Source: Myxococcales bacterium (GTDB lineage Bacteria; Myxococcota_A; Polyangia; Polyangiales; Polyangiaceae). Taken from it: a DNA stretch of 64,000 nt. Below are positions 51,301 to 59,608 of this stretch, in pieces. Made by a program: the position numbers and the translations under genes. Position 1 is the stretch's first letter. The number at the start of each line of letters is the position of its first letter. Where the stretch lies: contig SECP01000025.1 of assembly GCA_004193285.1 (NCBI GenBank), forward strand, positions 1-64,000, in the 5' to 3' direction. Under the pieces are notes generated by a model. It had not been told where the DNA came from. It worked only from the letters and a program-made list of their open reading frames with translations, and did no database searches.

Positions 51301-52802
51301 CCGCTGACGCGATCCCAGGTGATGCGCGGCCGCAGCTCCGAGAACTCGTCGGAAGGGTAACGCCCGGCCAAGAGCTCGAGCACGCCGTCGAAAGACGCGC
51401 GCGGGAGCTCCGAAAACGGCGCCGCTCTTCGGCACACGTCGTAGATGACGCTTTCCGTGAGCGGCGCGTTCGCGACCAGAGCCACGATCTGCTGCGCCAG
51501 CACGTCCAGCGGGTTACGGGGGTAGCGCGTCGCTTCTACCGCGCCCTCGTGCATGCCGCGCGCGACCACCGCCGCCGCCGGCAGCTCGCCCTTGTGCTTC
51601 GGAAATACGATGCCATGCGACGTTTCCCCCACGCTGTGCCCGGCGCGGCCGATGCGCTGCAAGCCGGAGGCTACCGTGGGCGGCGCCTCCACCTGCACGA
51701 CCAGGTCGATGGCGCCCATGTCGATGCCGAGCTCCAGCGAGGAGGTGGCCACGAGCGCGCGGAGCTTGCCCAGCTTGAGCTGATCTTCGACGAAGGCGCG
51801 TTGGTCTTTGGCGAGCGAGCCGTGGTGAGCCAGCGCAATCTCGCTGCCGGCGAGCTCGTTGAGGCTCTGCGCGAGGCGCTCCGAAAGCCGGCGGCTGTTC
51901 ACGAAGATGAGCGTCGAGCGGTGCTCTTGAATCAGCGACAGGAGCGGCGCGTGAATCTCCGGCCAATTGGATTTCGGCGAAGCGGCTGCCGGGGGCGCTG
52001 CGAGCGCGTTCGGATCCGGAACCGTGGGCTCCCCGTTGCTGCGCGCCGCTGCTCTTACCTCCACGTGCAAGCGGGGCGGCATGCGCGCGTCCACGATCTC
52101 CACCCGGCGCGGTTGGGGATGGTCGCTCCCCGGCGGGAAGAAGTACCCGCCCAGCAGCCGGGCCGCTTCGTCCAACGGGCGCTGGGTGGCGGATAGGCCG
52201 ATGCGCTGGAGTGGCTTGTCACTGGTGCGCAGCTCCTCCAGCCTTTCCAGCGACAAGAAGAGATGGGCGCCGCGCTTGGTGGGTAGGAGCGCGTGGATCT
52301 CGTCGATGATGACCGTCTCCAGCGAGGCGAAATGGCGAGCGGCCTGAGACGTGAGCAGGAGGTACAAGGACTCCGGCGTCGTGATCAGCAAATCCGCCCC
52401 GGCGCGCTGGAAGCGGCCGCGCTCCTTGATTGACGTGTCCCCCGAGCGGGTTGCGACGTCCAACTCTCGTACTGGTAGCGATAGCTCGGCCGCGGCCGCG
52501 CGGATGCCCGCGATGGGCGCGCGCAAGTTGCGATCCACGTCCACCGCGAGCGCTTTGAGCGGCGAGACGTAAAGCACCTTGAGCCCGTCTCCCTGGGCCG
52601 GCTGGGTCATCAACCGGTCCAGCGAGGACAAAAACGCCGCTAGCGTTTTGCCGGAGCCGGTAGGCGCGAGCAGCAGCGTGGACTTTCCCTCGCGGATCGC
52701 GGCCCAACCGAGGGTTTGCGCGCGCGTGGGGCTGCGAAAGCTCTTGGAGAACCAGTGGCGCACAGGCGCGGAAAATTCTGTCAGCGCGTCCAAGTGACCC
52801 AA
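48351..52802 (-). CDS. lhr: Lhr-family DEAD/DEAH helicase
   Basis: At 1483 residues it has the size of full-length bacterial Lhr. It has a Q-motif region (SPTRAQTLGW), Walker A APTGSGKT (46-53), SPLKALAVD, the DEIH box (D167-H170), SATQ and the second RecA domain with ELGIDMGAIDLVVQ and QRIGRAGHS. The Lhr-specific winged-helix and beta-barrel core and C-terminal extension follow. It is a 3'-5' DNA/RNA-hybrid translocase linked to repair. The start assigned is TTG 52802; no strong ribosome-binding site was seen. It is divergent from the NAD(P)H-hydrate repair gene across 58 bp. Confidence 0.94.
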   Translation of the reverse strand: MGHLDALTEFSAPVRHWFSKSFRSPTRAQTLGWAAIREGKSTLLLAPTGSGKTLAAFLSSLDRLMTQPAQGDGLKVLYVSPLKALAVDVDRNLRAPIAGIRAAAAELSLPVRELDVATRSGDTSIKERGRFQRAGADLLITTPESLYLLLTSQAARHFASLETVIIDEIHALLPTKRGAHLFLSLERLEELRTSDKPLQRIGLSATQRPLDEAARLLGGYFFPPGSDHPQPRRVEIVDARMPPRLHVEVRAAARSNGEPTVPDPNALAAPPAAASPKSNWPEIHAPLLSLIQEHRSTLIFVNSRRLSERLAQSLNELAGSEIALAHHGSLAKDQRAFVEDQLKLGKLRALVATSSLELGIDMGAIDLVVQVEAPPTVASGLQRIGRAGHSVGETSHGIVFPKHKGELPAAAVVARGMHEGAVEATRYPRNPLDVLAQQIVALVANAPLTESVIYDVCRRAAPFSELPRASFDGVLELLAGRYPSDEFSELRPRITWDRVSGEISARAGAKRIAIVSGGTIPDQGLYGVFLSNAEKPVRVGELDEEMVFESRAGDVFLLGASSWHIDEITHDRVLVSPAPGQPGKMPFWRGGGPGRPVELGRKIGALTRELLDMPLPRAAEVLKEQHGFDNGASQTLLEYFYEQRAATAVVPNDRAIVVERFKDEVGDFRVCILSPFGRRVHAPWAMALAEGFRARSGAELDAVWSDDGIVLRLPDTEEQLSAEEFAPDPDEVEALVVQALAKSSLFAAHFRENAGRALLLPKRDPKRRTPLWAQRRRASDLLRVASQYPSFPMILETYRECLRDVFDLPALVDLLLQIRRREVALVPVDSQSPSPFASTLLFSYVGNFIYDGDAPLAERRAQALVLDQAELRGLLGEAELRELFDAETIESVERDLLKLREPSLRHADDVHDLLLLLGDLTLADLEARAHDPSALPAMLSELQSARRVARAHIAGEERYFAAEDAGKLRDALGVMPPAGLPSTFLAPTTDALRELVSRFARTHAPFTSDVPARRYGLGRGVVESALVQLEDAGRVVRGEFLPGGHEREWCDKNVLRLIKQRSLAKLRRAIEPVPPEAFARLALAWQGAAEPSRSTDALDRAIDQLQGVPIAASVLVQDVLPARVRGFSPSDLDSLLATGELTWVGVEPHGSSDGKVALYRNDKLALLAAPPVPAAGELHAKLRAELGQGGALFFTDLVRRVGGFPRDLFGALWDLVWSGEVTNDTLAPLRSLQAAAKAPRGRPDPRARRAQLPGSEGRWSLIRRDAAGSVAEQRAARVRLLLDRHGILSREIVNADGLGSFAELYPVLKAMEDAGKVRRGYFIAGLGGAQFAQPGADERLRLKPEEKPAIVLAATDPANPYGASLPWPPGEARPQRAPGALVVIHQGRLLGYLGKSDRSLSLFLSEEEPERGHQLTALLTALKTLVGPNKRRVLLIQTIDREDAPRSRMAPAFLAAGFSPGASGLSLRRGLAPVEEDEELEDA

Positions 52803-52860
52803 TCATAGTACCGAGAGGCGAGCGTCGACAGCCGGGCGTGAGCCTGTCAGATTGGGCGCG

Positions 52861-54393
52861 ATGCTCCCGGTGCTCTCCGCCCAGCAGATGCGCGCCTTCG
52901 ATCGTCACGCGACGGAGGTGCACGGCGTTCCGAGCCTGGAGCTGATGGAGAACGCCGGCCGAGCGGCGGCGGAGGGCATTCAACGCTTGCCCGTGGTGAG
53001 CCAAACCAAGTCCGCGATGGTCGTCGTCGTCGCCGGCGCGGGCAATAACGGGGGTGATGGTTTCGTGGTGGCGCGGCGCCTGCTCGGCTCCGGCATCAAG
53101 GCCAAGACCTTCTTGGCGGTTGCGGCGGAAAAGCTGACTGGAGACGCTCTCGCCAACTACCGCGCGCTGGTCGATGCGGGGGCCAAAGTGACCGAGCTCG
53201 AGGGGGACGCGGCAGCGCTCTTTGCCGCGCTGGAGTCGGCGCACGTCGTGGTGGACGCGCTGTTCGGTACCGGCCTCACCCGCGAGGTGACCGGGTTCTT
53301 CGCGGAGGTCGTCGCCGCCATCAACTCGGCGTCGTGCTGCAAGGTGTCGTTGGATTTGCCGTCCGGCATCGAAGCGGATACCGGGCGCGTGCTCGGCACT
53401 GCCGTGCGCGCGGATCACACCTTCACCTTCGCGCACTTCAAGCTGGGCTTGTGCACGCCGCTGGGCTCTGCGCATGCCGGCGCGGTCGAGGTGTGCCCCA
53501 TCGTCGAGCCCCAGGATCCGAGCGCCACCGGCCTCTCCGCGACGCTGGTGGAAGGCGCAGACGTGAAGCGCCTGCTTCCCCCGCGAGGCAACACCGTGCA
53601 CAAGAGCTCGGCCGGGCGCGTGCTCGTCGTCGCCGGCTCGCCCGGCAAGCTCGGGGCGGCGCTGCTCTCCGCGCACGGGGCTCAGCGCGCCGGAGCCGGC
53701 CTCGTGACCATCGCGACGGCGCCGGCCGCGGCGGACTCACTGGACGCGCGCGTGCTGGAGGCCATGACGGCGCGGCTGGACTCGGAGGACGCGCTGAAGC
53801 GCGCCCTCGAGCGCTGCGACGTGGCCGTGGTCGGCCCCGGCCTGGGGCTGGACGCCGCGGCGCGGCGCTTCGTAGACGGCGTCGTCTTCGGTCACGAAGG
53901 CCCCAAAGTGGTGGACGCCGACGGCATCTCGCATTTTGCAGGGCGCGCGGCGGAGCTGAGCCGGGCGCGCGGGGTCGTGCTCACGCCGCACGCGGGCGAG
54001 CTCGGGCGCTTGCTCGAAATTCCCTATCAGCACGTGGAAGCGGATCGGTTTGGGGCGGTCGCCCGCGCGGTGGAGCTCACGGGCGCGGTCGTGCTCTTGA
54101 AGGGGCGCTACAGCATCGTCGGCGCGCCGGGAGCGCTCCCGACCGTGAACCCCACCGGCGGCCCCGTCCTCGCCACCGGCGGTTCGGGGGACGTGCTCTC
54201 CGGCATGATCGCGGCGCTGTGCTGCGAGCTGCCGCCGCGTGAAGCCGCGTACGCCGGCGCCTACCTGCACGGCGCCGCTGCGGACGCGTGGGCGAAGGCG
54301 CGCGGCGCAGATCGCGGGCTCTTGGCCCACGAGCTCGCCGACGAGCTGCCGCGCGCGCTCGGCGCGCTTCGCTCAGTCAGCGTCGTCGAATAG
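52861..54393 (+). CDS. nnr: Bifunctional NAD(P)H-hydrate epimerase / ADP-dependent dehydratase
   Basis: The protein is 510 residues from ATG 52861. The N-terminal YjeF_N epimerase (about 1-215) has PVLSAQQMRAFDRHATEVHGVPSLELMENAGRAAA, GAGNNGGDGFV and LFGTGL. The C-terminal ribokinase-like dehydratase (about 225-505) has KSSAGRVLVVAGSPGKLGAALL, VVGPGLG, LTPHAGELGRLL, LLKGRYSIV and TGGSGDVLSGMI. It repairs hydrated NAD(P)H. It overlaps the convergent DUF1415 gene by 21 bp. Confidence 0.94.
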   Translation: MLPVLSAQQMRAFDRHATEVHGVPSLELMENAGRAAAEGIQRLPVVSQTKSAMVVVVAGAGNNGGDGFVVARRLLGSGIKAKTFLAVAAEKLTGDALANYRALVDAGAKVTELEGDAAALFAALESAHVVVDALFGTGLTREVTGFFAEVVAAINSASCCKVSLDLPSGIEADTGRVLGTAVRADHTFTFAHFKLGLCTPLGSAHAGAVEVCPIVEPQDPSATGLSATLVEGADVKRLLPPRGNTVHKSSAGRVLVVAGSPGKLGAALLSAHGAQRAGAGLVTIATAPAAADSLDARVLEAMTARLDSEDALKRALERCDVAVVGPGLGLDAAARRFVDGVVFGHEGPKVVDADGISHFAGRAAELSRARGVVLTPHAGELGRLLEIPYQHVEADRFGAVARAVELTGAVVLLKGRYSIVGAPGALPTVNPTGGPVLATGGSGDVLSGMIAALCCELPPREAAYAGAYLHGAAADAWAKARGADRGLLAHELADELPRALGALRSVSVVE

Positions 54394-54951
54394 CGCGCGG
54401 AGCTGCGGTGGCGGGAGCTCGCGCAGCACCTTCACGTTCCGTTCGTAAATTTTGCTGGTATCCGGGAACGAGTCCACCGCGCGCGTGACGCTCTCCTCAC
54501 GCAGCAAGTGCAGCATCGGGTACGGCGAGCGATTGCTGTAGTTCGCGGGGTCGTCGGTCGCGGCGTCCGCGAAGCAGTAGTCCGGGTGGAAGCTGGCGAT
54601 CTGCAGCGTGCCGTCCAGCTCGAGCTCTTCGAGCGCCGCGTCGGCGTCGCTCAAGAAATCATTGTAGGCGAAGAAGTCGCGCAGCGCGCGGGGGTGAATC
54701 AAGAGCGTGGTGTCCGTCTGCTCTGCGGGCGTCGCTTGCAGCGCCGCGAGCTCTCGCTTCAGGTCACGCAGCAGCTCCTTCGCGCCCGTCGCCTCGCTCA
54801 CGACATAGCGAATCTGCCCGCGCAGGTGCACGGGCTTCGCGAACGGGCACAAGTTGAGGCCAATCACGGCCTTTTCGAGCCAGGCGACAGTGCGAGCGAT
54901 CACGGCTTCGGACACGGCGCGCACCGTAGCATCCCCGGCTGGTGCCTCCAT
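54373..54951 (-). CDS. DUF1415-family protein
   Basis: The 192-residue soluble protein carries TVAWLEKAVIGLNLCPFAKPV near the start, then LLIHPRALRDFFAYNDFL, SFHPDYCFAD, NYSNRSPYPMLHLLREESV and YERNVKVLRE. This is the conserved layout of DUF1415, whose NLCPFA Cys and SPYPxLHLLRE motif are invariant. Function is unknown. The ATG is at 54951. It ends inside the 3' end of the nnr gene. Confidence 0.92.
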   Translation of the reverse strand: MEAPAGDATVRAVSEAVIARTVAWLEKAVIGLNLCPFAKPVHLRGQIRYVVSEATGAKELLRDLKRELAALQATPAEQTDTTLLIHPRALRDFFAYNDFLSDADAALEELELDGTLQIASFHPDYCFADAATDDPANYSNRSPYPMLHLLREESVTRAVDSFPDTSKIYERNVKVLRELPPPQLRALFDDAD

Positions 54952-55172
54952 GCAGCGACTTGCGCCTCCGCATGGTTCCTCCGCCCAGTGGCACCGATAA
55001 CCCTACCAGCAGCTTCTGCCGGTAGGGCTGCGGTGGAGGCAGCCCTGACCCCTGGAGAGCGCTTGTCGCGATGGCAGGCGCCTTCCGGTTGCTGACACTT
55101 TGACACCCGCCGTGTGTCGGGAAAGACGCGCACAAACGCGCTAAAATCGCGGTTTTTGCTCGGAACCGTAGC

Positions 55173-55187
55173 TGGCACGAGCCTTGC
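55173..55187 (+). promoter_or_regulatory. Sigma-54 (-24/-12) promoter of the ECF sigma gene
   Basis: TGGCACGAGCCTTGC at 55173-55187 matches the TGGCACG-N4-TTGC core exactly, with correct GG-to-GC spacing; only the next base (G instead of A/T) departs from consensus. Transcription would begin about 55199, 18 bp before ATG 55217, with the GGAGG Shine-Dalgarno just inside the mRNA. An RpoN-dependent, activator-controlled ECF gene is inferred. Confidence 0.7.
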
Positions 55188-55216
55188 GATGCTCTGCGCT
55201 TCGGAGGTTCGAAGTG

Positions 55217-55768
55217 ATGTCAGCGAGCGCAGTTCAAGGTCGGTCGAGCGAGAAGAGCAAGGTAGGCGAGGTGCGTGAGAAGCTGCCGGAGATTCTTCCC
55301 CAGCTGCGGCTTCGCGCGCTCAAGCTGTGCCGAGATCGCGACCTGGCGGACGACCTGCTGCAAGAGACGGCCCTTCGCGCGCTGTCCTTCGAGGGGAGTT
55401 ACAAGCGCGATACCAACCTCAAGGCGTGGCTCCACCAGATCTTGTTCAGCGTCTTCGTGACGCGCTGCCGGCGGCGGCGCCGCAACCATCGCTTCTTGCT
55501 CGAGCACGGAGCGGACCCGAACCTGTGGTGCGGCGATCGCGAGCCGAACCGACCGAGTGAGAGCTTGAGCCCGCCCGTGGAGCGCGCCATCGCCGCCTTG
55601 CCGCAGCAGTTCGGCGCGGTCGTGGTGCTCGTGGATCTTCAGGACCTGAGCTACGGAGAAGCGGCCGAGCAGCTGGGCGTCCCCATCGGAACCGTGATGA
55701 GCCGCCTCCACCGGGGCCGGCGCTTACTGGCCGGTCGGCTCTCTTTCGACCTGCCACAAGCAGCGTGA
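55217..55768 (+). CDS. ECF-family RNA polymerase sigma factor
   Basis: The protein is 183 residues from ATG 55217 (GGAGG about 10 bases upstream). Region 2 has ALKLCRDRDLADDLLQETALRALSF and NLKAWLHQILFSVFVTRCRRRRR. Region 4 has AIAALPQQFGAVVVLVDLQDLSYGEAAEQLGVPIGTVMSRLHRGRRLL. There is no anti-sigma gene beside it. A LamG-type lipoprotein and a Ser/Thr kinase follow. Control by sigma-54 through the adjacent -24/-12 promoter is likely. Confidence 0.93.
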   Translation: MSASAVQGRSSEKSKVGEVREKLPEILPQLRLRALKLCRDRDLADDLLQETALRALSFEGSYKRDTNLKAWLHQILFSVFVTRCRRRRRNHRFLLEHGADPNLWCGDREPNRPSESLSPPVERAIAALPQQFGAVVVLVDLQDLSYGEAAEQLGVPIGTVMSRLHRGRRLLAGRLSFDLPQAA

Positions 55769-55957
55769 GATTGCGCTGACGATGAATTCGGTGCGGGCGT
55801 GACAGAATTGTTTCAAGCCAGCGCGTGAAAATCGACCGGTGCGGGGTCGATTTTTCCGAAGGTTTCGCCTCGCCGAGGCTCGTCGAACCTGACGTGCGCG
55901 AGCGCGGTGGACGCGACTGCGGAGCGGTCTCGTCGTGCTACCGTGACTCGCCCAGCG

Positions 55958-56965
55958 ATGCGAGCCCTGCGAGCCACCGCTCTGATTGCTACTGCGCTGC
56001 TGACTGGCGGCGCCTGTAGCTTCATGGCGCCTAGCGACGCGGAGCTCTTGGGCGGCGTGGTGCCGAGCGCAACGCCGCCGGCCAGCGGTGGAGACCCGGG
56101 CGAAAGCAAAGGCGGAGCGGGAGCCAGGAGTAGCGGCCCGAACGCTTCTGGCGGCGAGGACGACGCAGCCTCGCCTCCTGCCGCCGGCGGGCAGGGCGCA
56201 TCGGCGAGCGCGGGCGGCGAGGCGGCCGAGGACTTCAGCTCGCTCATCCCTCAGCAAGGTCTCGCCCTGTGGCTGATGGCGGACCACGGTGTCGGGGACT
56301 TTGATGGCGGCGTCGCGGTTTGGTCCGACTTTTCGCTGAACGAGGCGGACGCCAAACAGTCCGTCCCCTCGCTTCAGCCGAAGGTAGTGCCCGGCCCGAG
56401 GGATTTGTCGCTTCTGGAGTTCGACGGCGTGGACGACCAGCTGTCGCTGTCCCCTGGCTTCGCGGACTTTAGCGAAGGGCTGAGCGCGTTCGTCATCGGC
56501 AGTGAGCTCAGCGACCAGCCTTGTAGCAGTTTTCTGCACCTGTCCAAGGCCTCGGAAGAGCAAGACGTGGAGGTAGGACGCCTCCACGGCGCTCTGCACT
56601 ACGAGGTCGCGGACGACGATGTGTGGGGCCTACAAAACACGTTCGGCCTGGACCAGCTGTACCTTTTGGGGGTGCTTCACGAGCCGAGCAAGGCACCGGT
56701 GCTTCGCTTGAACGGGACGTTGATGATCGAAGGCCCGTTCACGGCGTTGCCCGTCGTCACCGCGCGAACGAGCAACTTCATCGGACGCGCGCTCTACAAC
56801 GATTGTGAGCCGCTGCACGGACGCATCGGCGAAATCATTCTGTATTCGCGGGCACTCACCATGGACGAGCAAGCGGTCGTTCAGGGCTACTTGCAGAACA
56901 AGTGGAGCTACGAGCCGCCCGTCAAGGTCAAACCGGGGCCGGGCGAGCTCCCAGCGGCAAACTGA
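55958..56965 (+). CDS. LamG-like lipoprotein coupled to a Ser/Thr kinase gene
   Basis: The protein is about 335 residues from ATG 55958 with lipobox TGGAC (Cys about 20) and a Gly/Ala/Ser linker (about 35-95). A concanavalin-like domain follows (about 100-320): LALWLMADHGVGD, LLEFDGVDDQLSL, VFVIGS-type strands, VLRLNGTLMI, SNFIGRALYND and GRIGEIILYSRALTMDEQ. Its TGA overlaps the kinase ATG (TGATG), an unusual coupling of a surface protein with a cytoplasmic kinase. The ligand is unknown. Confidence 0.85.
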   Translation: MRALRATALIATALLTGGACSFMAPSDAELLGGVVPSATPPASGGDPGESKGGAGARSSGPNASGGEDDAASPPAAGGQGASASAGGEAAEDFSSLIPQQGLALWLMADHGVGDFDGGVAVWSDFSLNEADAKQSVPSLQPKVVPGPRDLSLLEFDGVDDQLSLSPGFADFSEGLSAFVIGSELSDQPCSSFLHLSKASEEQDVEVGRLHGALHYEVADDDVWGLQNTFGLDQLYLLGVLHEPSKAPVLRLNGTLMIEGPFTALPVVTARTSNFIGRALYNDCEPLHGRIGEIILYSRALTMDEQAVVQGYLQNKWSYEPPVKVKPGPGELPAAN

Positions 56966-58575
56966 TGTCGACGCGAGCCAACGTCACCGCCAAGCTTCCC
57001 ATCATCGTCCGAGCCTTCTCGCCGGGTTCGGGTCAGAGGCCGAGCGTGCGTCCACCGGCCTCGCGCGCCAGCGGCGTGCCCTTCGCGCCGCGCGTGGTGG
57101 GCCGCTACTTGCTGTGTGACGTGTTTGCGGCTGGCGGCATGGCCACCTTGCACCTCGGGCGCTTGATGGGCCCGCAAGGGTTCTCGCGCACCGTCGCGAT
57201 CAAGCAGCTGCACCCGCAGTACGCGCACGACCCCAAGTTCGTCGCCATGTTCTTGGACGAAGCGCGGCTCGCGTCGCGCGTTCACCACCCGAACGTCGTG
57301 TCCCCGCTGGACGTGATCTCGCACCCGCCGGATCTGTTCATGGTCATGGACTACGTCCATGGCGAGTCGCTCTCGCGGTTGCTCAAGCGCCGCCCGGGCG
57401 AGCCGGTTCCGCCGCGTATCGCCGCCGCCATCATCGGGCAGGTACTGCTCGGCTTGCATGCAGCTCACGACGCGGCGGGGGAGAGCGGCGAGCCGCTCGA
57501 GCTCGTGCACCGGGACGTGTCACCGCACAACATCATGGTGACGAAGGACGGCGTCGCCAAGGTGGTGGATTTCGGCATCGCGAAGGCGAAGGCGCGCTCC
57601 CAGCAAACGGAGCGCGGCATGCTCAAGGGCAAGCTTGGCTACATGTCGCCGGAGCAGATCAACTTCGAGACGGTGGACCGACGCGCAGACGTCTTCGCGG
57701 TCGGCGTCGTCTTGTGGGAGATGCTGACGGGCAGGCGCCTGTTCGATGGCGACACGCCGGACGTCGTGCTGCAAAACCTGATGGAGCTACCCATCCCGGC
57801 CCCGAGCAGCATCGTACCGGTGCCGCCGGACTTGGACCACGTGGTGCTATCCGCGCTGGGGCGGTCCACCGAGGAGCGCTTTTCCAACGCTCGCGCCATG
57901 GCTCAAGCCTTGGACTACGCCACGCCCGGGGCGAGCATGCTGGAGCTTGCGGCGTGGGTGGACGAGCGCGCCGGCGATGAGCTCGCTGCGCGCGCCGAGC
58001 TGGTGCTGGACGTAGAAGCGCTGCGCTTCGACGACTTCACGCAGTCTGGGAATCTTCCGTTCGGGTCCACGCCGCCTCCGCCGAGCCAGGCCCCGGCGCC
58101 CGAGCCACCTATTCCCAGCACGCCGCCCCCCGTCGCACTCGCGGCGCCGCCAAAGTCCCGCCTCAGCAAGAAGCTCGTCGTTCTGTCCGCACTGGCGCTG
58201 CTGCTCGGTCTTTCGGTGTGGGCTTGGGCGAGCTACCGGCCTTCCCCCGCCGTGGGCGGTGCGGGGCCGTCCGTGGTCGCGCTCCCCCCGACGGAGGCGC
58301 GCCCCGAGCCAGCGGTACAGGCTCCCCCTGCGCCCAGCATCGAGACGGAGGCGAAGCTACCCGAACCGTCACCCCTCGCGGAAGTAGCACCGAGCCCGCC
58401 CGCAGCAGCGGTCGTGAGTCGCCCCGCCGCGCGCCAAGCCGAGCCCAAGGCCGACGCGGCACCCCCACCATCCGCTTCGGCTCGCGCCGTGGTCAAACCC
58501 GCCGGCGACCCGTGCGCGGTGCCCTACACCGTAGACAAGCGCGGCGTGAAGCGCTTCAAGGAGGCATGCTTTTGA
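56965..58575 (+). CDS. Transmembrane Ser/Thr protein kinase
   Basis: The 536-residue protein has its kinase domain at about 44-320: VVGRYLLCDVFAAGGMATLHLG, VAIKQL with K80, EARLASRVHHPNVV, HRDVSPHNIMV with D184, DFGIAKA with D202 and KLGYMSPEQ. HRDVSPHN is the variant common in myxobacterial PknB-like kinases. A Pro-rich linker and a membrane helix (about 404-424) lead to a ~110-residue Ala/Pro-rich extracytoplasmic tail ending KRFKEACF. Start and stop overlap the neighbouring genes as TGATG on both sides, so three genes form one unit. Confidence 0.93.
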   Translation: MSTRANVTAKLPIIVRAFSPGSGQRPSVRPPASRASGVPFAPRVVGRYLLCDVFAAGGMATLHLGRLMGPQGFSRTVAIKQLHPQYAHDPKFVAMFLDEARLASRVHHPNVVSPLDVISHPPDLFMVMDYVHGESLSRLLKRRPGEPVPPRIAAAIIGQVLLGLHAAHDAAGESGEPLELVHRDVSPHNIMVTKDGVAKVVDFGIAKAKARSQQTERGMLKGKLGYMSPEQINFETVDRRADVFAVGVVLWEMLTGRRLFDGDTPDVVLQNLMELPIPAPSSIVPVPPDLDHVVLSALGRSTEERFSNARAMAQALDYATPGASMLELAAWVDERAGDELAARAELVLDVEALRFDDFTQSGNLPFGSTPPPPSQAPAPEPPIPSTPPPVALAAPPKSRLSKKLVVLSALALLLGLSVWAWASYRPSPAVGGAGPSVVALPPTEARPEPAVQAPPAPSIETEAKLPEPSPLAEVAPSPPAAAVVSRPAARQAEPKADAAPPPSASARAVVKPAGDPCAVPYTVDKRGVKRFKEACF

Positions 58576-59357
58576 TGCGCTCCGCACCTGCCGCGGCCTT
58601 CGTGGTGGCGACCGGCCTCCTGGCTTCGCCAAGTCAGGCAGCGAAGCCGGCGCGTGCCTGCATCGACGAGCACGCACAAGGGCAGGTCGAGCGCGACGCC
58701 GGGAGGCTGCTCCGCGCCAGTGAGCGGTTTCGTGCCTGCGCCGAGGACGCATGCCCGGCGCTCATCCGCACAGAGTGCGGCGAGCTCGAGGCCACCCTCA
58801 TCGCGCAAATTCCGAGCATCGTCGTGCGCGCCCAAGACGCGCAGGGGCGGCCCATCAGCGGAGCGCGGGCGACCATCGACGAGGACCGCACTTTGCCGAG
58901 CCTGAGCGAGACGCCTATTCCGGTGGATCCAGGGGTCCATCAAATCGAGGTGACGCTCGCGGATGGGCGGCGGCAGACCGTGAACTTGAGCCTTTCCGAA
59001 GGCGAAAAGGCGCGTCCTGCGGTCGCGCGCTTCGAGACCCCGAAGGCGCGCCCGGTCGAACGCTCGGGCAACGAGCTCGCCTATGTCATCGGCGGCGCGG
59101 GCTTGTTGGGGCTGGGAGCTTGGGGAGCCTTCGCTTGGGACGGCCGGCGCCGGCAGGGGGACCTGGAAACGTGCGCTCCGCGCTGCAGTGACCGCTCCGA
59201 GGTGGACGCCATGCGTCGCAGCTACCTGATCGCGGATGTGCTGCTCGGCCTGTCCGCGGCGGCGCTCGGCACCAGCGCGTACCTGCTGATCACGAACAGC
59301 ACGGAAGAAGGCCGCGAGGAGCGCGCGGTCGTCCTCGGCGCGCGCGGGCGCTTCTAA
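58575..59357 (+). CDS. Exported PEGA-like membrane protein
   Basis: The protein is 260 residues from ATG 58575, with AAGGAGG 10 bases upstream; ATG 58566 lies too close to it. A signal peptide (AFVVATGLLASPSQAA) is followed by a Cys-containing helical region (CIDEHAQGQVERDAGRLLRASERFRACAEDACP). A PEGA-like beta domain (about 95-155; VVRAQDAQGRPISGARATID, VDPGVHQIEVTLADGR) and two membrane helices (about 175-195 and 225-245) complete it. The arrangement resembles proteins encoded beside myxobacterial kinases and may serve their sensing side. Confidence 0.8.
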   Translation: MRSAPAAAFVVATGLLASPSQAAKPARACIDEHAQGQVERDAGRLLRASERFRACAEDACPALIRTECGELEATLIAQIPSIVVRAQDAQGRPISGARATIDEDRTLPSLSETPIPVDPGVHQIEVTLADGRRQTVNLSLSEGEKARPAVARFETPKARPVERSGNELAYVIGGAGLLGLGAWGAFAWDGRRRQGDLETCAPRCSDRSEVDAMRRSYLIADVLLGLSAAALGTSAYLLITNSTEEGREERAVVLGARGRF

Positions 59358-59608
59358 CCGGCGGTGCCGCCGTCGCTGCTGGTGCCGGCGAACGGAAAGA
59401 AACCGCCCGTGCCGGGCTCCCCACCTTCGTTGGCGGGCGCGGTGCCAGCCGAGCCGCCCTGCGTGCTCGTACCGTCGCCGAGGCCCGCACGCCCGCTCGA
59501 GGAATCCGTCGGCACTTCGCGTCGCCGCCCGCCGCCTTCGTAGTGATCACCGCAGGCGGCGGTGCTCGCGGCTATCGCGACCCCGCAGAAGATGGTTCTC
59601 AATCGCAT
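59354..59608 (-). CDS. Small Gly/Ser-rich lipoprotein
   Basis: The 84-residue protein has signal peptide and lipobox STAAC (Cys about 19), then only a low-complexity Gly/Ser/Thr-rich body ending in FFPFAGTSSDGGTAG. It overlaps the convergent PEGA-like gene by 4 bp and the upstream lipoprotein gene by 10 bp, at the 3' end of the Tad operon. Codon bias and the signal peptide support it. Confidence 0.65.
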   Translation of the reverse strand: MRLRTIFCGVAIAASTAACGDHYEGGGRRREVPTDSSSGRAGLGDGTSTQGGSAGTAPANEGGEPGTGGFFPFAGTSSDGGTAG

